The notes below the pieces were generated by a model. The model saw only the letters and a program-made list of their open reading frames with translations, made no database searches and was not told where the DNA came from. From assembly GCF_009720365.1 (NCBI RefSeq), contig NZ_ML769313.1:544591-608590 (forward strand): a stretch of 64,000 nucleotides of DNA. The letters run 5' to 3'. Source of the DNA: Catellatospora paridis. Its GTDB lineage: Bacteria > Actinomycetota > Actinomycetes > Mycobacteriales > Micromonosporaceae. Numbering within the stretch: position 1 is the stretch's first letter; every line of letters begins with the position of its first letter. This document shows positions 1-10,800 of the stretch, piece after piece. The translations under genes were made by a program, and so were the position numbers.

Positions 1-610
1 GCGTGCCTGCGTCGGCGGAGGTGAGGGATCCGGCCGCCCAGAACCGGAACCGGTCCAGTGCGAGCGGGTTCTGCAGCACGAGGGCGCTGGTGAAGGAGCC
101 GAGCAGGAACGTCACCGCGATCCCGGCGAGTGCGGTCTTGACCGGGGTCGCGCCGCCGCGGCCGAGGCCGCCGAGCAGGTGGACGCTGACCGCGCCGGCG
201 AGCGCGCCGGCGAACGCGTACCAGATGAGGTTGGTGGGTGCGGTGCTCGCGCCGAACGCCGCGACCGCGAGCACGATGGCGAACGAGGCCCCGGCGCTGA
301 CCCCGAGCAGGCCGGGGTCGGCGAGCGGGTTGCGGGTCAGGCCCTGCATCAGCGCGCCGGCCAGGCCGAGCGCCGCGCCGACGAGCAGCCCGGTGGCGGT
401 GCGCGGCAGGCGCACGTGCCACACGATCGCCTCGATCTGCGGGTCGACACGGGCGCGGTCGAACAGCGCTTCGGCGACCTGTCCGATGGGGACGGCGCGG
501 CTGCCGAAGGTCAGCGAGAGCAGGCACAGCACGGCCAGCAGCAGCGCCGCGGCGGGCAGGTAGGCGATGGCGCGGCGCAGCGGGGCGGGTGGCGGGGGAG
601 CGGGGGTCAC
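1..610 (-). CDS. FecCD-type siderophore ABC permease, partial (C-terminus off the left edge)
   Basis: Integral membrane permease of a ferric-siderophore ABC importer. No stop is reached before base 1, so about 203 N-terminal residues are present of a family that usually has 330-350. The GTG at 610 follows a short GAGG-like site, and the frame above it closes quickly. The translation starts with a proline-rich cytoplasmic stretch and a first membrane helix. It then shows the FecCD hallmark LTRNPLADPGLLGVSAGAS around residues 90-110, matching the two permeases at 51546-53665. It is divergent from the receptor lipoprotein at 754, and the two share an intergenic region with two iron boxes. The remaining importer parts (second permease, ATPase) are probably to the left of the window. 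Confidence 0.88.
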   Translation of the reverse strand, partial: MTPAPPPPAPLRRAIAYLPAAALLLAVLCLLSLTFGSRAVPIGQVAEALFDRARVDPQIEAIVWHVRLPRTATGLLVGAALGLAGALMQGLTRNPLADPGLLGVSAGASFAIVLAVAAFGASTAPTNLIWYAFAGALAGAVSVHLLGGLGRGGATPVKTALAGIAVTFLLGSFTSALVLQNPLALDRFRFWAAGSLTSADAGT

Positions 611-632
611 TTCGACCTCATGGCGGCCATCT

Positions 633-651
633 TAAGGTGAGGCTTGCCTTA
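633..651. promoter_or_regulatory. Iron box (IdeR/DmdR1-type operator)
   Basis: The 19 bases TAAGGTGAGGCTTGCCTTA form an imperfect palindrome close to the actinobacterial iron-repressor consensus TTAGGTTAGGCTAACCTAA. It lies 23 bases upstream of the permease start at 610, which suggests repression of the permease gene when iron is plentiful. Confidence 0.82.
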
Positions 652-696
652 CTGCACGACAGGGCATGAGCTGGGCAAATGCCGTGAATCTTGAAA

Positions 697-715
697 TTAG
701 GTTAGCCTTACTTTA
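697..715. promoter_or_regulatory. Iron box upstream of the receptor and NRPS operon
   Basis: TTAGGTTAGCCTTACTTTA matches the left half of the iron-box consensus perfectly and the right half partly. It lies 38 bases upstream of the lipoprotein ATG at 754. There is no other obvious promoter before the NRPS, so it probably controls the receptor, NRPS and MbtH genes together. Confidence 0.82.
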
Positions 716-753
716 CCATCCCCTCAGTTGCCCACCCACGTCGAGGGGAAGTC

Positions 754-1794
754 ATGTCCACCCTGCCGAAGCACGCCGGCCCTCCGCGCGCACGTCGTCT
801 GTGGTCGGTCACCGGCCGTATGACCGCAGCGCTCGCGGTGGCCGCGCTGGCCCTCACCGCCTGCGGCGGTGACCCGGCCGCGACGCCCGCGCCGAGCGGT
901 TCCGCAGCTCAGGGCGCAACCTTCCCCGTCACCGTCTCCCACAAGTACGGCGACACCGTCATCGACAAGGCCCCGACCCGCGTGGTCACCCTCGGGCTCA
1001 GCGACCAGGACCCGGTGCTCGCCCTCGGCGTGGTGCCGGTCGGCTCCATCGACTGGTTCGGCGAGCGCCCCTACGGCAAGTGGCCGTGGGCGCAGCCGCT
1101 GTGGGGCAGCAAGGCCCCCGAGGTCGTCGGCGAGCGCGACGAGTACAACCTCGAGAAGATCGCGGCGCTGAACCCCGACCTGATCATCGGTATGTACTCC
1201 GGCATGAGCCAGGACCAGTACACCAAGCTCACCCAGATCGCGCCGACCGTGGCGCAGGTCAAGGGCTACGACGACTACAGCGCGCCGTGGCAGGAGATGA
1301 CCATGCACGCCGGCCGGGCGCTCGGGCAGCCCGCCAAGGCCGCCGAGCTGATCGCCGCGATCGACAAGCGGCTGGCCGACCTCAAGGCCAAGAACCCGCA
1401 GTTCACGGGCAAGACCGTGGCCGTGGTCGAGCCGTACGAGCCCGGCAAGTACGCCGTGTTCGCGCCGAGTGACCCGAAGGTCGTGCTGCTGACGCAGCTC
1501 GGCTTCACCGTGCCGGAGGCCATCGTCAAGGCGGCCGGCAAGGAGTACGCCGCGGAGATCGGCTCCGAGCGGCTCGACCTGATCGACGTGGACAAGCTCG
1601 TCTTTCTCACCGCCGATGCGTCCACCGAGACGACCGTCAAGGCCGACAAGGTCTACACCACGCTCAAGGTCGCCAAGGAGAACCGGGCCGTGTTCCTGCC
1701 GTACGAGACGCCGCCACTGGGCGCCGCGCTGTCCTTCAGCACGGTGCTGAGCATCCCGTACGCGCTGGACCAGCTGGCCCCACTGCTCGGCTGA
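754..1794 (+). CDS. Ferric-siderophore ABC transporter substrate-binding lipoprotein
   Basis: Extracytoplasmic receptor for an iron-siderophore complex, anchored to the outer face of the membrane. It has 346 residues. There is an N-terminal basic and hydrophobic signal, and the lipobox LTAC puts the lipidated cysteine at residue 37. The FepB/FecB-type periplasmic-binding fold follows, recognisable from RVVTLGLSDQDPVLALG and LNPDLIIG. The ATG at 754 has a GAGGGGA ribosome site. It ends 57 bases before the NRPS start, so the two are probably cotranscribed. A clear paralogue is at 53774, with the same FPV..HKYG opening and WFG..WPWA segment. The ligand is probably the product of the adjacent NRPS, by inference from position. 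Confidence 0.93.
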   Translation: MSTLPKHAGPPRARRLWSVTGRMTAALAVAALALTACGGDPAATPAPSGSAAQGATFPVTVSHKYGDTVIDKAPTRVVTLGLSDQDPVLALGVVPVGSIDWFGERPYGKWPWAQPLWGSKAPEVVGERDEYNLEKIAALNPDLIIGMYSGMSQDQYTKLTQIAPTVAQVKGYDDYSAPWQEMTMHAGRALGQPAKAAELIAAIDKRLADLKAKNPQFTGKTVAVVEPYEPGKYAVFAPSDPKVVLLTQLGFTVPEAIVKAAGKEYAAEIGSERLDLIDVDKLVFLTADASTETTVKADKVYTTLKVAKENRAVFLPYETPPLGAALSFSTVLSIPYALDQLAPLLG

Positions 1795-1851
1795 GCCCGT
1801 CCCACCGTTACCAAACGCGCCACCCGTACCGCCCCCGAAAGGTGTCTCCCC

Positions 1852-4800
1852 GTGACCGAGACCGTGTCCCAGCCCGTATCGGACGAGGAGCTGCACCGCA
1901 TCCTCGTGGCGTGGAACGACACCGCTTGCGGGCAACCGCCGGCGACCTGGCCGGAGCTGTTCACCGACCAGGTCGCCGGGCGGCGCGACGAGATCGCGCT
2001 GGTGTACGAGCAGACCAGCCTCACCTACGGCCAGCTCGACGCGGCCGCGAACCGCCTCGCGCACGCGCTGATCGCGCGCGGCGCGGGCCCGGAGCGGGTG
2101 GTGGGCCTGTGCCTGCCCCGCTCCGCGGAGATGATCGTCGCGCAGGTGGCCGTGCTCAAGGCCGGCGCGGCCTACCTGCCGCTCGACCCCGACTACCCGG
2201 CCGACCGCATCGCGTACATGGTCGACGACGCGCGCCCGGTGTGCCTGGTCACGACCGTCGACCTCGCCGCTGTCCTGCCGGGGCAGGCCGACCCGGCGAC
2301 CGCCGTGCCGGACCCGACGCAGGGGTCGGCCGTGCCGGTGCTGCTGCTCGACGATGTCTGCCTGCAGGCCGAACTGTCCGCGTCACCCGAGACGACGCCC
2401 TCCGATGAGGAGCGCGGAGGGCCGCTGAGCCCGCTCGGCGCGGCGTACGTGATCTACACGTCGGGCTCGACCGGGCGGCCCAAGGGTGTCGTGGTGTCCC
2501 ATGCCGGTGTGGTGAAGCTGCTGGCCACGGCTACCGAGCGGCTCGGCGTCGGGCCGGAGAGCCGGGTGCTGCAGTTCGCGTCGCCCAGCTTCGACGTCGC
2601 CTTCTTCGACCTGTGCCTAGGTCTGCTGACCGGAGCGCGGCTGGTCGTGGTGCCCGCCGAGCGCCGCGTGCCCGGACCGGAGTTGACCGAATACGCCCGC
2701 GCCCACGGCATCACCTTCATGATCCTGCCCCCGGCACTGCTGGCCGCCCTGCCGGAGGGCTGCGACCTGCCCGAGGGCGCGACCCTGCTGGCGGGCACCG
2801 AGCGCATCTCGACCGCGCTGGTGGCGCGCTTCGCCCGCGGCCGCGAGATGTTCAACGCGTACGGCCCCACCGAGGCGACCGTGAACTCGACGCTGGGCCT
2901 GTGCGACCCCGACATGGACCCGCTGGCCAGCGTGCCGATCGGCGTGCCCGACCCGGGCACCCGCTGCTACGTGCTCGACGCCGAGCTGCGCCCGGTGCCC
3001 GTCGGCGAGCTGGGAGAGCTCTACCTTGGCGGGCCCGGCCTGGCCCGCGGCTACCTCAACCGGCCCGGCCTGACCGCGACCCGGTTCGTCGCCGACCCGT
3101 TCGGCGCGCCCGGCGAGCGCCTCTACCGCACCGGTGACCTGGTGCGCTGGCAGCCCGACGGCCGCCTGGACTTCACCGGCCGCACCGACGACCAGGTGAA
3201 GATCCGCGGGTACCGGGTGGAACTGGGCGAGGTCGAGTCGGTGCTGCTGCAGCACGAGACCGTCGGGCAGGCCGTGGCGGTGGTCCGCCAGGACCGGCCC
3301 GGCGACACCCGGCTCGTGGCGTACGTGGTGGCCCGCGACGGGCAGGCCGTGGCGCCGGCGGAGGTGCGGGCGTACGCCCAGGGCTTCCTGCCCGAGCACA
3401 TGGTGCCCGCGGCCGTGGTCGTGCTGGACCGGCTGCCCGTGACGACCAGCGGCAAGCTGGACCGGGCCGCGCTGCCCGCGCCCGACTTCACCGCGCTGAC
3501 CGGTGGGCAGGCCGCCCGCGACGCCCGCGAGCAGCTGCTGTGCGACCTCTACGACCACGTGCTGGGCCTGACCGGCGTCGGCGTCGACGACGACTTCTTC
3601 GCCCTCGGCGGCGACAGCATCGTGTCCATCCAGCTCGTCATCGCGGCCCGCCGTGCCGGGCTGACGGTCACCCCGCGGCAGGTCTTCGAGCAGCGCACCG
3701 TCGCCCGGCTGGCCCTGGTCGCGGTCGCCGCCGACCCGGCCCGCGCCGACGACCCGCTCGCCGGGGTCGGCGAGCTGCCCCTGACGCCGATCATGTCCTG
3801 GCTGGACGGCTGCGGTGGCGAGATCGACGCCTTCAGCCAGTGGCTCGCCGTTCGCGTGCCCGCCCGCGCGACCCGCGAGACCCTGGCCGCAGCCCTGCAG
3901 GCGGTCACCGACCGCCACGACGTGCTGCGCTCCCGACTGGACCGGGCCGCCCCAGGCCAGGCAGGGCGACTCGTCGTCGCCGCGCCCGGTGCCGTCGCCG
4001 CAGCCGGGCACCTGCACCGCGTCGACCTGACCGCCGTACTCGAGCCGACCGGCCTGCGGTCAGTCAGCTCCGCCACGGGCGAGCCCGCCGACACGATCCG
4101 GCCCGCCGCCGACCACGGCACCCACGGTCAACCGAGCGGCGCACCATCGGCTGACACGCTCCACGAGCGACTCGACGCGGCCGCGCACGAGGCCGGGCAG
4201 CGGCTCGACCCGGCCGGTGGCGTGATGTTCCAGGCGGTATGGCTCGACGCCGGGGCCGACCGGCCCGGACACCTGCTGGTCATGCTGCACCACCTGATCG
4301 TGGATGGCGTCACCTGGCGCATCCTGCTGCCCGACCTCGCCGCCGCGTACGCCGACGCCGCCGCGGGACGCCTGCCCCGCGTCGCCCCGGTCGGCACCCC
4401 GCTGCGCACCTGGGCGCAGCAGCTCACGGCCGCCGCCGAAGACCGGCTCGCCGAACTGGACCTGTGGACCGGCATGCTCACCGGCGACGACCCGGCGCTG
4501 TCACACCGCGCCCTCGACCCGGTCGGCGACCTGGCCTCGGTGCGCCACCTCACCCTGCACCTGCCCGCCGCCGCGACCGCACCGCTGCTGACCACCGTGC
4601 CCGCCACGTGGCACGCAGGCGTCAACGACGTGCTGCTCACCGCGCTCGCCACGGCCGTCACCCGGTGGCGTGCCGCCCGGAACACCGCGACCCCGCCGGT
4701 GCTGGTGGCCCTCGAAGGCCACGGGCGCGAGGAGGAGGTCGTGCCCGGTGCCGACCTGTCCCGCACCCTGGGCTGGTTCACCAGCATCTTCCCGGTGCGG

Positions 4801-7800
4801 CTGGACCTCGGCCCCGACCCCGACGACCTCGGCGCGGCGCTCAAGCACGTCAAGGAGCGGCTGCGCGCCCTGCCCGACCACGGCATCGGCTACGGCCTGC
4901 TGCGGCACCTGAACCCGGAGACCGCCCCGCTGCTGGCCGCCCTGCCGCAACCGCAGCTCAGCTTCAACTACCTGGGCCGCTTCGGCGTTGACGAAGCCGG
5001 CGACTTCACCGCGCTGCCCGGCGTCGGCATGCTGGCCGGCGGGTACGACGCCGCGATGCCGGTCGCCCCGTACACGCTGGAGGTCAACGCGTTCGCGCAG
5101 GAGGGCCCGGACGGGCCGGCGCTCGGGGTCACCTGGGCGTACCCGGCCGAGCTGCTGAGCGAGGACGCGGTGCGCGAGCTGGCCGAGGGCTGGTTCGCCG
5201 CGCTCGGCGAGCTGGCCGAGGCCGCCGCCGCGCCGGGCGCGGGCGGGCACACCCCGTCGGACTTCCCGCTGGTCGAGCTGTGCCAGGCCGACGTCGACGG
5301 GCTCGCTGCCCTGGTGCCGGGGCTCGACGACGTGCTGCCGCTGTCCCCGCTGCAGGAGGGGCTGCTGTTCCACGCGTACACCGGGGACGGCAGCTACCAG
5401 GTGCAGCAGGTCGTGGAGCTGCACGGGCCGGTCGACGCCGACGCGGTCCGCCGCGCCGTCGACGCGATCGTCGCCCGGCACGCGCCGCTGCGCGCGTCGT
5501 TCCACGAGCTGGCCGACGGCCGCCTCGTCCAGGCGATCTCCACGGCGGCCGTCGCGCCGTGGCGGCAGGTGGACCTGTCGCGGATGGAAGCCCCGGCGGC
5601 CGCGGAGCTGTTCGCGCACCTGCTCGCAGACGAGAAGGACGCCGCGTTCGACCCGGCCGTCGCGCCGCTGGTGCGCCACCTGCTGGTCGACCACGGCGAC
5701 GACCGGCACACGCTGGTCTTCACGCACCACCACATCGTCACCGACGGCTGGTCGGCGACGGTCGCGCTGCGCGAGCTGATGGCGCTGTACACGACCGGCG
5801 ACGTCGCGGTCCGGCTGCCCGCCGTGACGCCCTACCGCGAGCACCTGGGCCGCCTGGCGGCCCGCGACCAGGCGGCGGCCGAGGGTGCGTGGCGTACGGC
5901 GCTGTCCGGCGTGGACGGCCCGACGCTCGTCGTGCAGGAGTCCGGGGCCTCGCCCGTGCCGGCATCCGTTCCGCAGGCCGAGCAGGCGCGCACGGGATCG
6001 GCTCCCGCGGCCACGGACGCGGCCGCCCAGGCGCGTCAGGTGGAGGTCGCCGTCGCCGACGGCACCGGCGCGCGGCTGGCCGCCGCCGCACGGGCGCACG
6101 GCGTGACCGCGAGCACCCTGCTGTACGGCGTCTGGGGCCTGCTGCTCGGCCGCCTGACCGGACGCCGGGACGTGCTGTTCGGCAGCACCGTGTCCGGCCG
6201 CGACGGCGACACCCCCTGCGTCGAGTCGATGATCGGGCTGTTCATCAACACCGTGCCGGTCCGGGTGAGCTGGGCTCCGCACGAGCCGCTGCGCGAGATC
6301 CTGTCCCGGCTCGCGCAGTCGCAGACCGCCCTGCTCGACCACCAGCACCTGGGCCTGACCGCGATCACCCGCCTCGCGGGCGGCGGTGAGCTGTTCGACA
6401 GCCTCGTCACCGTGGAGAACCTGCCCGCCGGCGGCGACCTGCGCGACGCCTCCGGCACGGTCCGGGTCGCGGACGTGTCCTACCGCGAGGCCACGCACTA
6501 CCCGGTCAGCCTGCTCGCCACCCCGGGCGAAGGGCTCTCGCTGGTCATCGAGTACGACCCGGCCCGCCTCCCCGCGGCGACCCTGGCACGGCTGCGCACC
6601 GGGCTGCCCGCGCTGCTCGACGCCGTGCTGACCAGGCCGGACCTGGCCGCTGGCGCCGTCGACCTCGGCGGCGCGCCCGAGCCGCTGCGCGGCGAACCCG
6701 CCGCCGCGAGCGGGCTGGGCCTGGCCGCGCTGGTCGCCGCGCAGGCGACCCGCACCCCGCACGCGGTCGCCGTCATCGCGGCCGACGAGCAGCTCACCTA
6801 CGGCCAGCTGGCCGGTCGTGCCGCGGCGCTGGCAGCGCGCCTGACCGCCCGGGGCGCAGGGCCGGAGCACGTCGTCGCCGTCGCGCTGCCGCGCTCGGCC
6901 CGCCAGGTCACGGCCATGCTCGGCGTGCTGTACGCCGGAGCCGCGTACCTGCCGGTCGACCCCACGCAGCCGAACCTGGACGCCGTGCTCGCCGACGCCG
7001 GGGTCACCACCGTGGTGACCACCCCCGACCTGCTGTCCCGCCTGCCCCGGCGCGCCGGACTGTCCTATGTGCTCGCCGGGACCGGCGAGACCGCGGGCAC
7101 ACCCGTCGCCGTCGACCCCGAGCACCCCGCGTACGTCATCTACACCTCCGGCTCCACCGGGCGGCCCAAGGGCGTGCTGGTCACCCACCGGGCGATCGGC
7201 AACCAGCTGGAGTGGTCGCAGCGCACCTTCGGGCTGCACGCCGCCGACCGGATGCTGCAGCTCGCCCCGGCCACCTTCGACACCTCGGTGTGGGAGCTGT
7301 TCTGGCCGCTGACCGCCGGTGCGGCGGTCGTGCTGCCGGAGCCCGGCGCGCAGCACGACCCCGCCGAGCTGGCCGCGCTCATGCGCGCCCAGCGGGTCAG
7401 CGCCACGACGTTCGTGCCGTCCATGGTGGAGGCGTTCCTGCTCGCCGACGACGTGCTCGCCGACCGCTCGTGGGCCCATGACCTGCGCTGGGTCTCCTGC
7501 GGCGGCGAGGCGCTGACCGGTGACCTGGCCCGGCGCTGGGCCCAGGCGACCGGCACCCGCCTGGACAACTTCTACGGCCCCACCGAGACTGCCGTTCAGG
7601 TCACCTGGTGGCCCGCCGACGGCGAGCACGGCGCGGCCGTGCCGATCGGCGGCCCGGTCGCCGACACCGGCCTGCACGTACTCGACGACTGCCTGCGCCC
7701 GGTGCCCGTCGGTGTCCCCGGCGAGCTGTACGTCTCCGGCACGCAGCTGGCCCGCGGCTACCTCGGCCGCGCCGCGCTGACCGCGTCGCGGTTCGTCGCG

Positions 7801-10800
7801 GACCCGGCCGGCGCACCCGGCGAGCGCATGTACCGCACCGGCGACCTGGTCGTCCGCGACGCCGCCGGCACGCTGACCTACCTTGCCCGCACCGACCACG
7901 AGATCAAGATCCGGGGTGTACGCATCGACCCGGCCGACGTCGAGTCGTGGCTGACCAGCCGTCCCGACGTCGTCCAGGCCGCCGTGATCGCCCGCGCCGA
8001 CGGCCCCGGTGTCCAGCTCGTCGCCTACGCGGTCCCGGCCGCCGGACGCGTGCTCGACCCGGCCGCCCTGCGCGACGCGGCCATGTCCGCGCTGCCCCCG
8101 GCCCTGGTCCCGGCCGCGTTCGTGGTGCTCGACGCCCTCCCGCGCACCTCCAGCGGCAAACTCGACCGCGCCGCCCTGCCCGCCCCGACCTCGCCGAGGC
8201 CGGCGTCCCTCGATCACCCGACTTGCCAGGCATGTGGGCGAAAGCACGCCCAAGATACGCACGAGTGCCAGGCAACTCCGACGATCACCGGCGCGGCCGT
8301 GACCGGACCGGTCGCGGTGCTCTGCGAGATCGTCGGGGCGGTCCTCGGGATCGCGGCGGTCGGGCCGGACGACGACTTCTTCGCCCTCGGCGGCGACAGC
8401 ATCCTGTCCATCGGCGTGTCCAGCCGCGCCCGCCGGGCCGGGCTGCCGGTCAGCCCACGCGACGTGCTCGCCGCCCGCACCCCGCGCCGCCTGGTCGAAG
8501 TCGCCGCCGCGGCAGGTGTCCAGCCGCCGCTGCACAGCACAACTGAGGTGGCCACAACATCCGTGCTGCGGCCGCATACCGACATGGCCGCCACGGCGGC
8601 GGGGACCGCGGGGGACGGCGTCGGCGACGTGGCGCTGCTGCCGATCGTGCACTGGCTGCGTGACACCGGCGCGGCGATCGGCCGGTTCACGATGCCCATG
8701 CTGCTGGTCACCCCCGCCGGGGCGGACCAGAGGTCCATCGCCGCGACGCTGCAGACGGTGCTCGACCACCACGACGGACTGCGACTGCGGCTGCAACGCA
8801 TCGCGTCCGTGCTGTGGACGCTGCGCACCGAGGCCGCCGACACGCTGACCGCGACCAACCTGCTGGTCCGCGTGGACGTGTCCGGCGTGGACGAAGGCGC
8901 GCTGCCCGGCCTGCTGACCGAGCACGCCGCGACGGCCACCGCGCTGCTCGACCCCGACGCGGGCACGATGCTGCGCGCGGTCTGGTTCGATGCGGGCGAC
9001 CGTCCGGGCCGCCTCCTGCTGGCCGTGCATCACCTCGCCGTCGACGGCGTGTCCTGGCGCATCCTCTTCGAGGATCTGGCCACCGCCTGGCAGACGGCCA
9101 CCTCGGGCGCCGCCGCGGCACTGCCGCCCGTGGACACCTCACTGCGCAGGTTCGGGCAGGCCGTCACGGCCCAGGCCCAGCAGCCGCAGCGCCTGGCCGA
9201 ACTGGAGCATTGGGCGCGGACCCTCGCCCCCGGCGCGGACCTGCTGCCGGGCGTGACCGCAGCCGACGCCGTCGCCAGCCGGATCACGACGCTGCCCGCG
9301 GACGTGACCGCGTCGCTGCTGGCGGCGGTGCCCGCACTCGGTGGCGAGATCACCGACGGGCTGCTGGCCGCGCTGGCCACGGCGGTGGGCGGCTGGCAGG
9401 CCAGGCGCGGCCGGGTGGCCGGCGAGCTGCTCGTCGACGTGGAGCGCCACGGGCGTGAGCAGGTGGAACCTGACCTGGACCTGTCCCGTACCGTCGGCTG
9501 GTTCACCAGCGTGCAGCCGGTCCGGCTGCCGGTCGCCGACGCCGACCCGGCCGCGCTGATCGCGGCCGTCGGCGAGCGGGTGCGGGCGGTGCCCGACGGC
9601 GGCATCGGCCACGGCATGCTGCGCCACCTCAACGCGCAGACCGCGCCGCTGCTGGCCCGCCTGGCCACGCCGCAAGTGCTGTTCAACTACTTCGGCCGCT
9701 TCCCGGCGGCGACCGGCGCGCCGTGGTCACCCGCCCCGGAGTCCGCCGCGATCACCCCGGTCAACGGCGGCCTGCCCGCAACCCACCTGCTCCAACTCGA
9801 CGTCGTGGCCGCCGAGGGCCCCCACGGCACCACCCTCACCACCAACTGGACCTGGCCCCCCAACACCCTCACCGACACCGACATCGCCGACCTCGCCACC
9901 CTCTGGCACGACGCCCTGATCGCACTGGCGACCGCCGCCGGCGACGTGCAGTTGCAGGGAAACAGCACGAATGACGGACCGCTTTCCTGCAGTTTCCCCG
10001 AAACTGCAGGCGCGGACCGTCCACGGCCGCTGTTGGAGCTGACAGCGGAGGAGATGGGGCGGCTGGCGGAGGTCAGCCCTGGGCCGGTGTCGGATGTGTG
10101 GCCGTTGTCGCCGCTGCAGGAGGGGTTGTTCTTTCACGCCAGCTATGACACGGCGACGCTGGACGTCTACACCGGACAGGACGCGTTCGACCTCGGCTAC
10201 CGGGTCGACGCCGACCGGCTGCGGCGGGCGGGCCGGGCGCTGCTGGCCCGCAACACGGCGATGCGGGCGGGTTTCACCAGCGAGGGCCTGTCCCGCCCGG
10301 CGCAGTTCGTCGCCGACGGGTTGGACCTGCCGCTCACCGAGGCCGACCTCGCGGACCTGAGCGAGGAGCAGGCCGCGGCGCGTACCGCCGAGTTGATGGC
10401 CGCGGACCGGGTCGCCCGGTTCGACCTGGCCCGGCCGCCGCTGTGCCGGATGCTGCTGATCCGGATGCCGAGCGGCCGGGACCGCCTCGTCATCACGCAC
10501 CACCTGATCCTGTGGGACGGCTGGTCCGAGGAGCTCTTCGTCGAGCAGCTGTTCACCCTGTACGAGCGGGACGGCGACGCGACAGGGCTGCCGGTGCCGG
10601 GCTCGTACCGCGATCACCTGGCGTGGCTGGGCGCGCAGGACGAGCAGGAGGCCGCGGCGGCGTGGCGGGAGGCGCTGGCGGGGCTGGCCGAGCCGACGCT
10701 GATCGGCCCGGCGGACCGCACCCCGGCGCCGGCCGTGCCGCAGCGCGTCGAGGCCGTGCTGGCCGAGGAGATCAGCGACCGGGTTCGCCAGGTGGCGCGG

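Noticed and set aside
4501-9033. Very long open frame antisense to the NRPS (about 1500 codons).
   Set aside because: It mirrors third-position G/C bias of the real gene, is Arg/Gly/Gln/Val-rich without domains, and the sense frame shows unbroken NRPS motifs.
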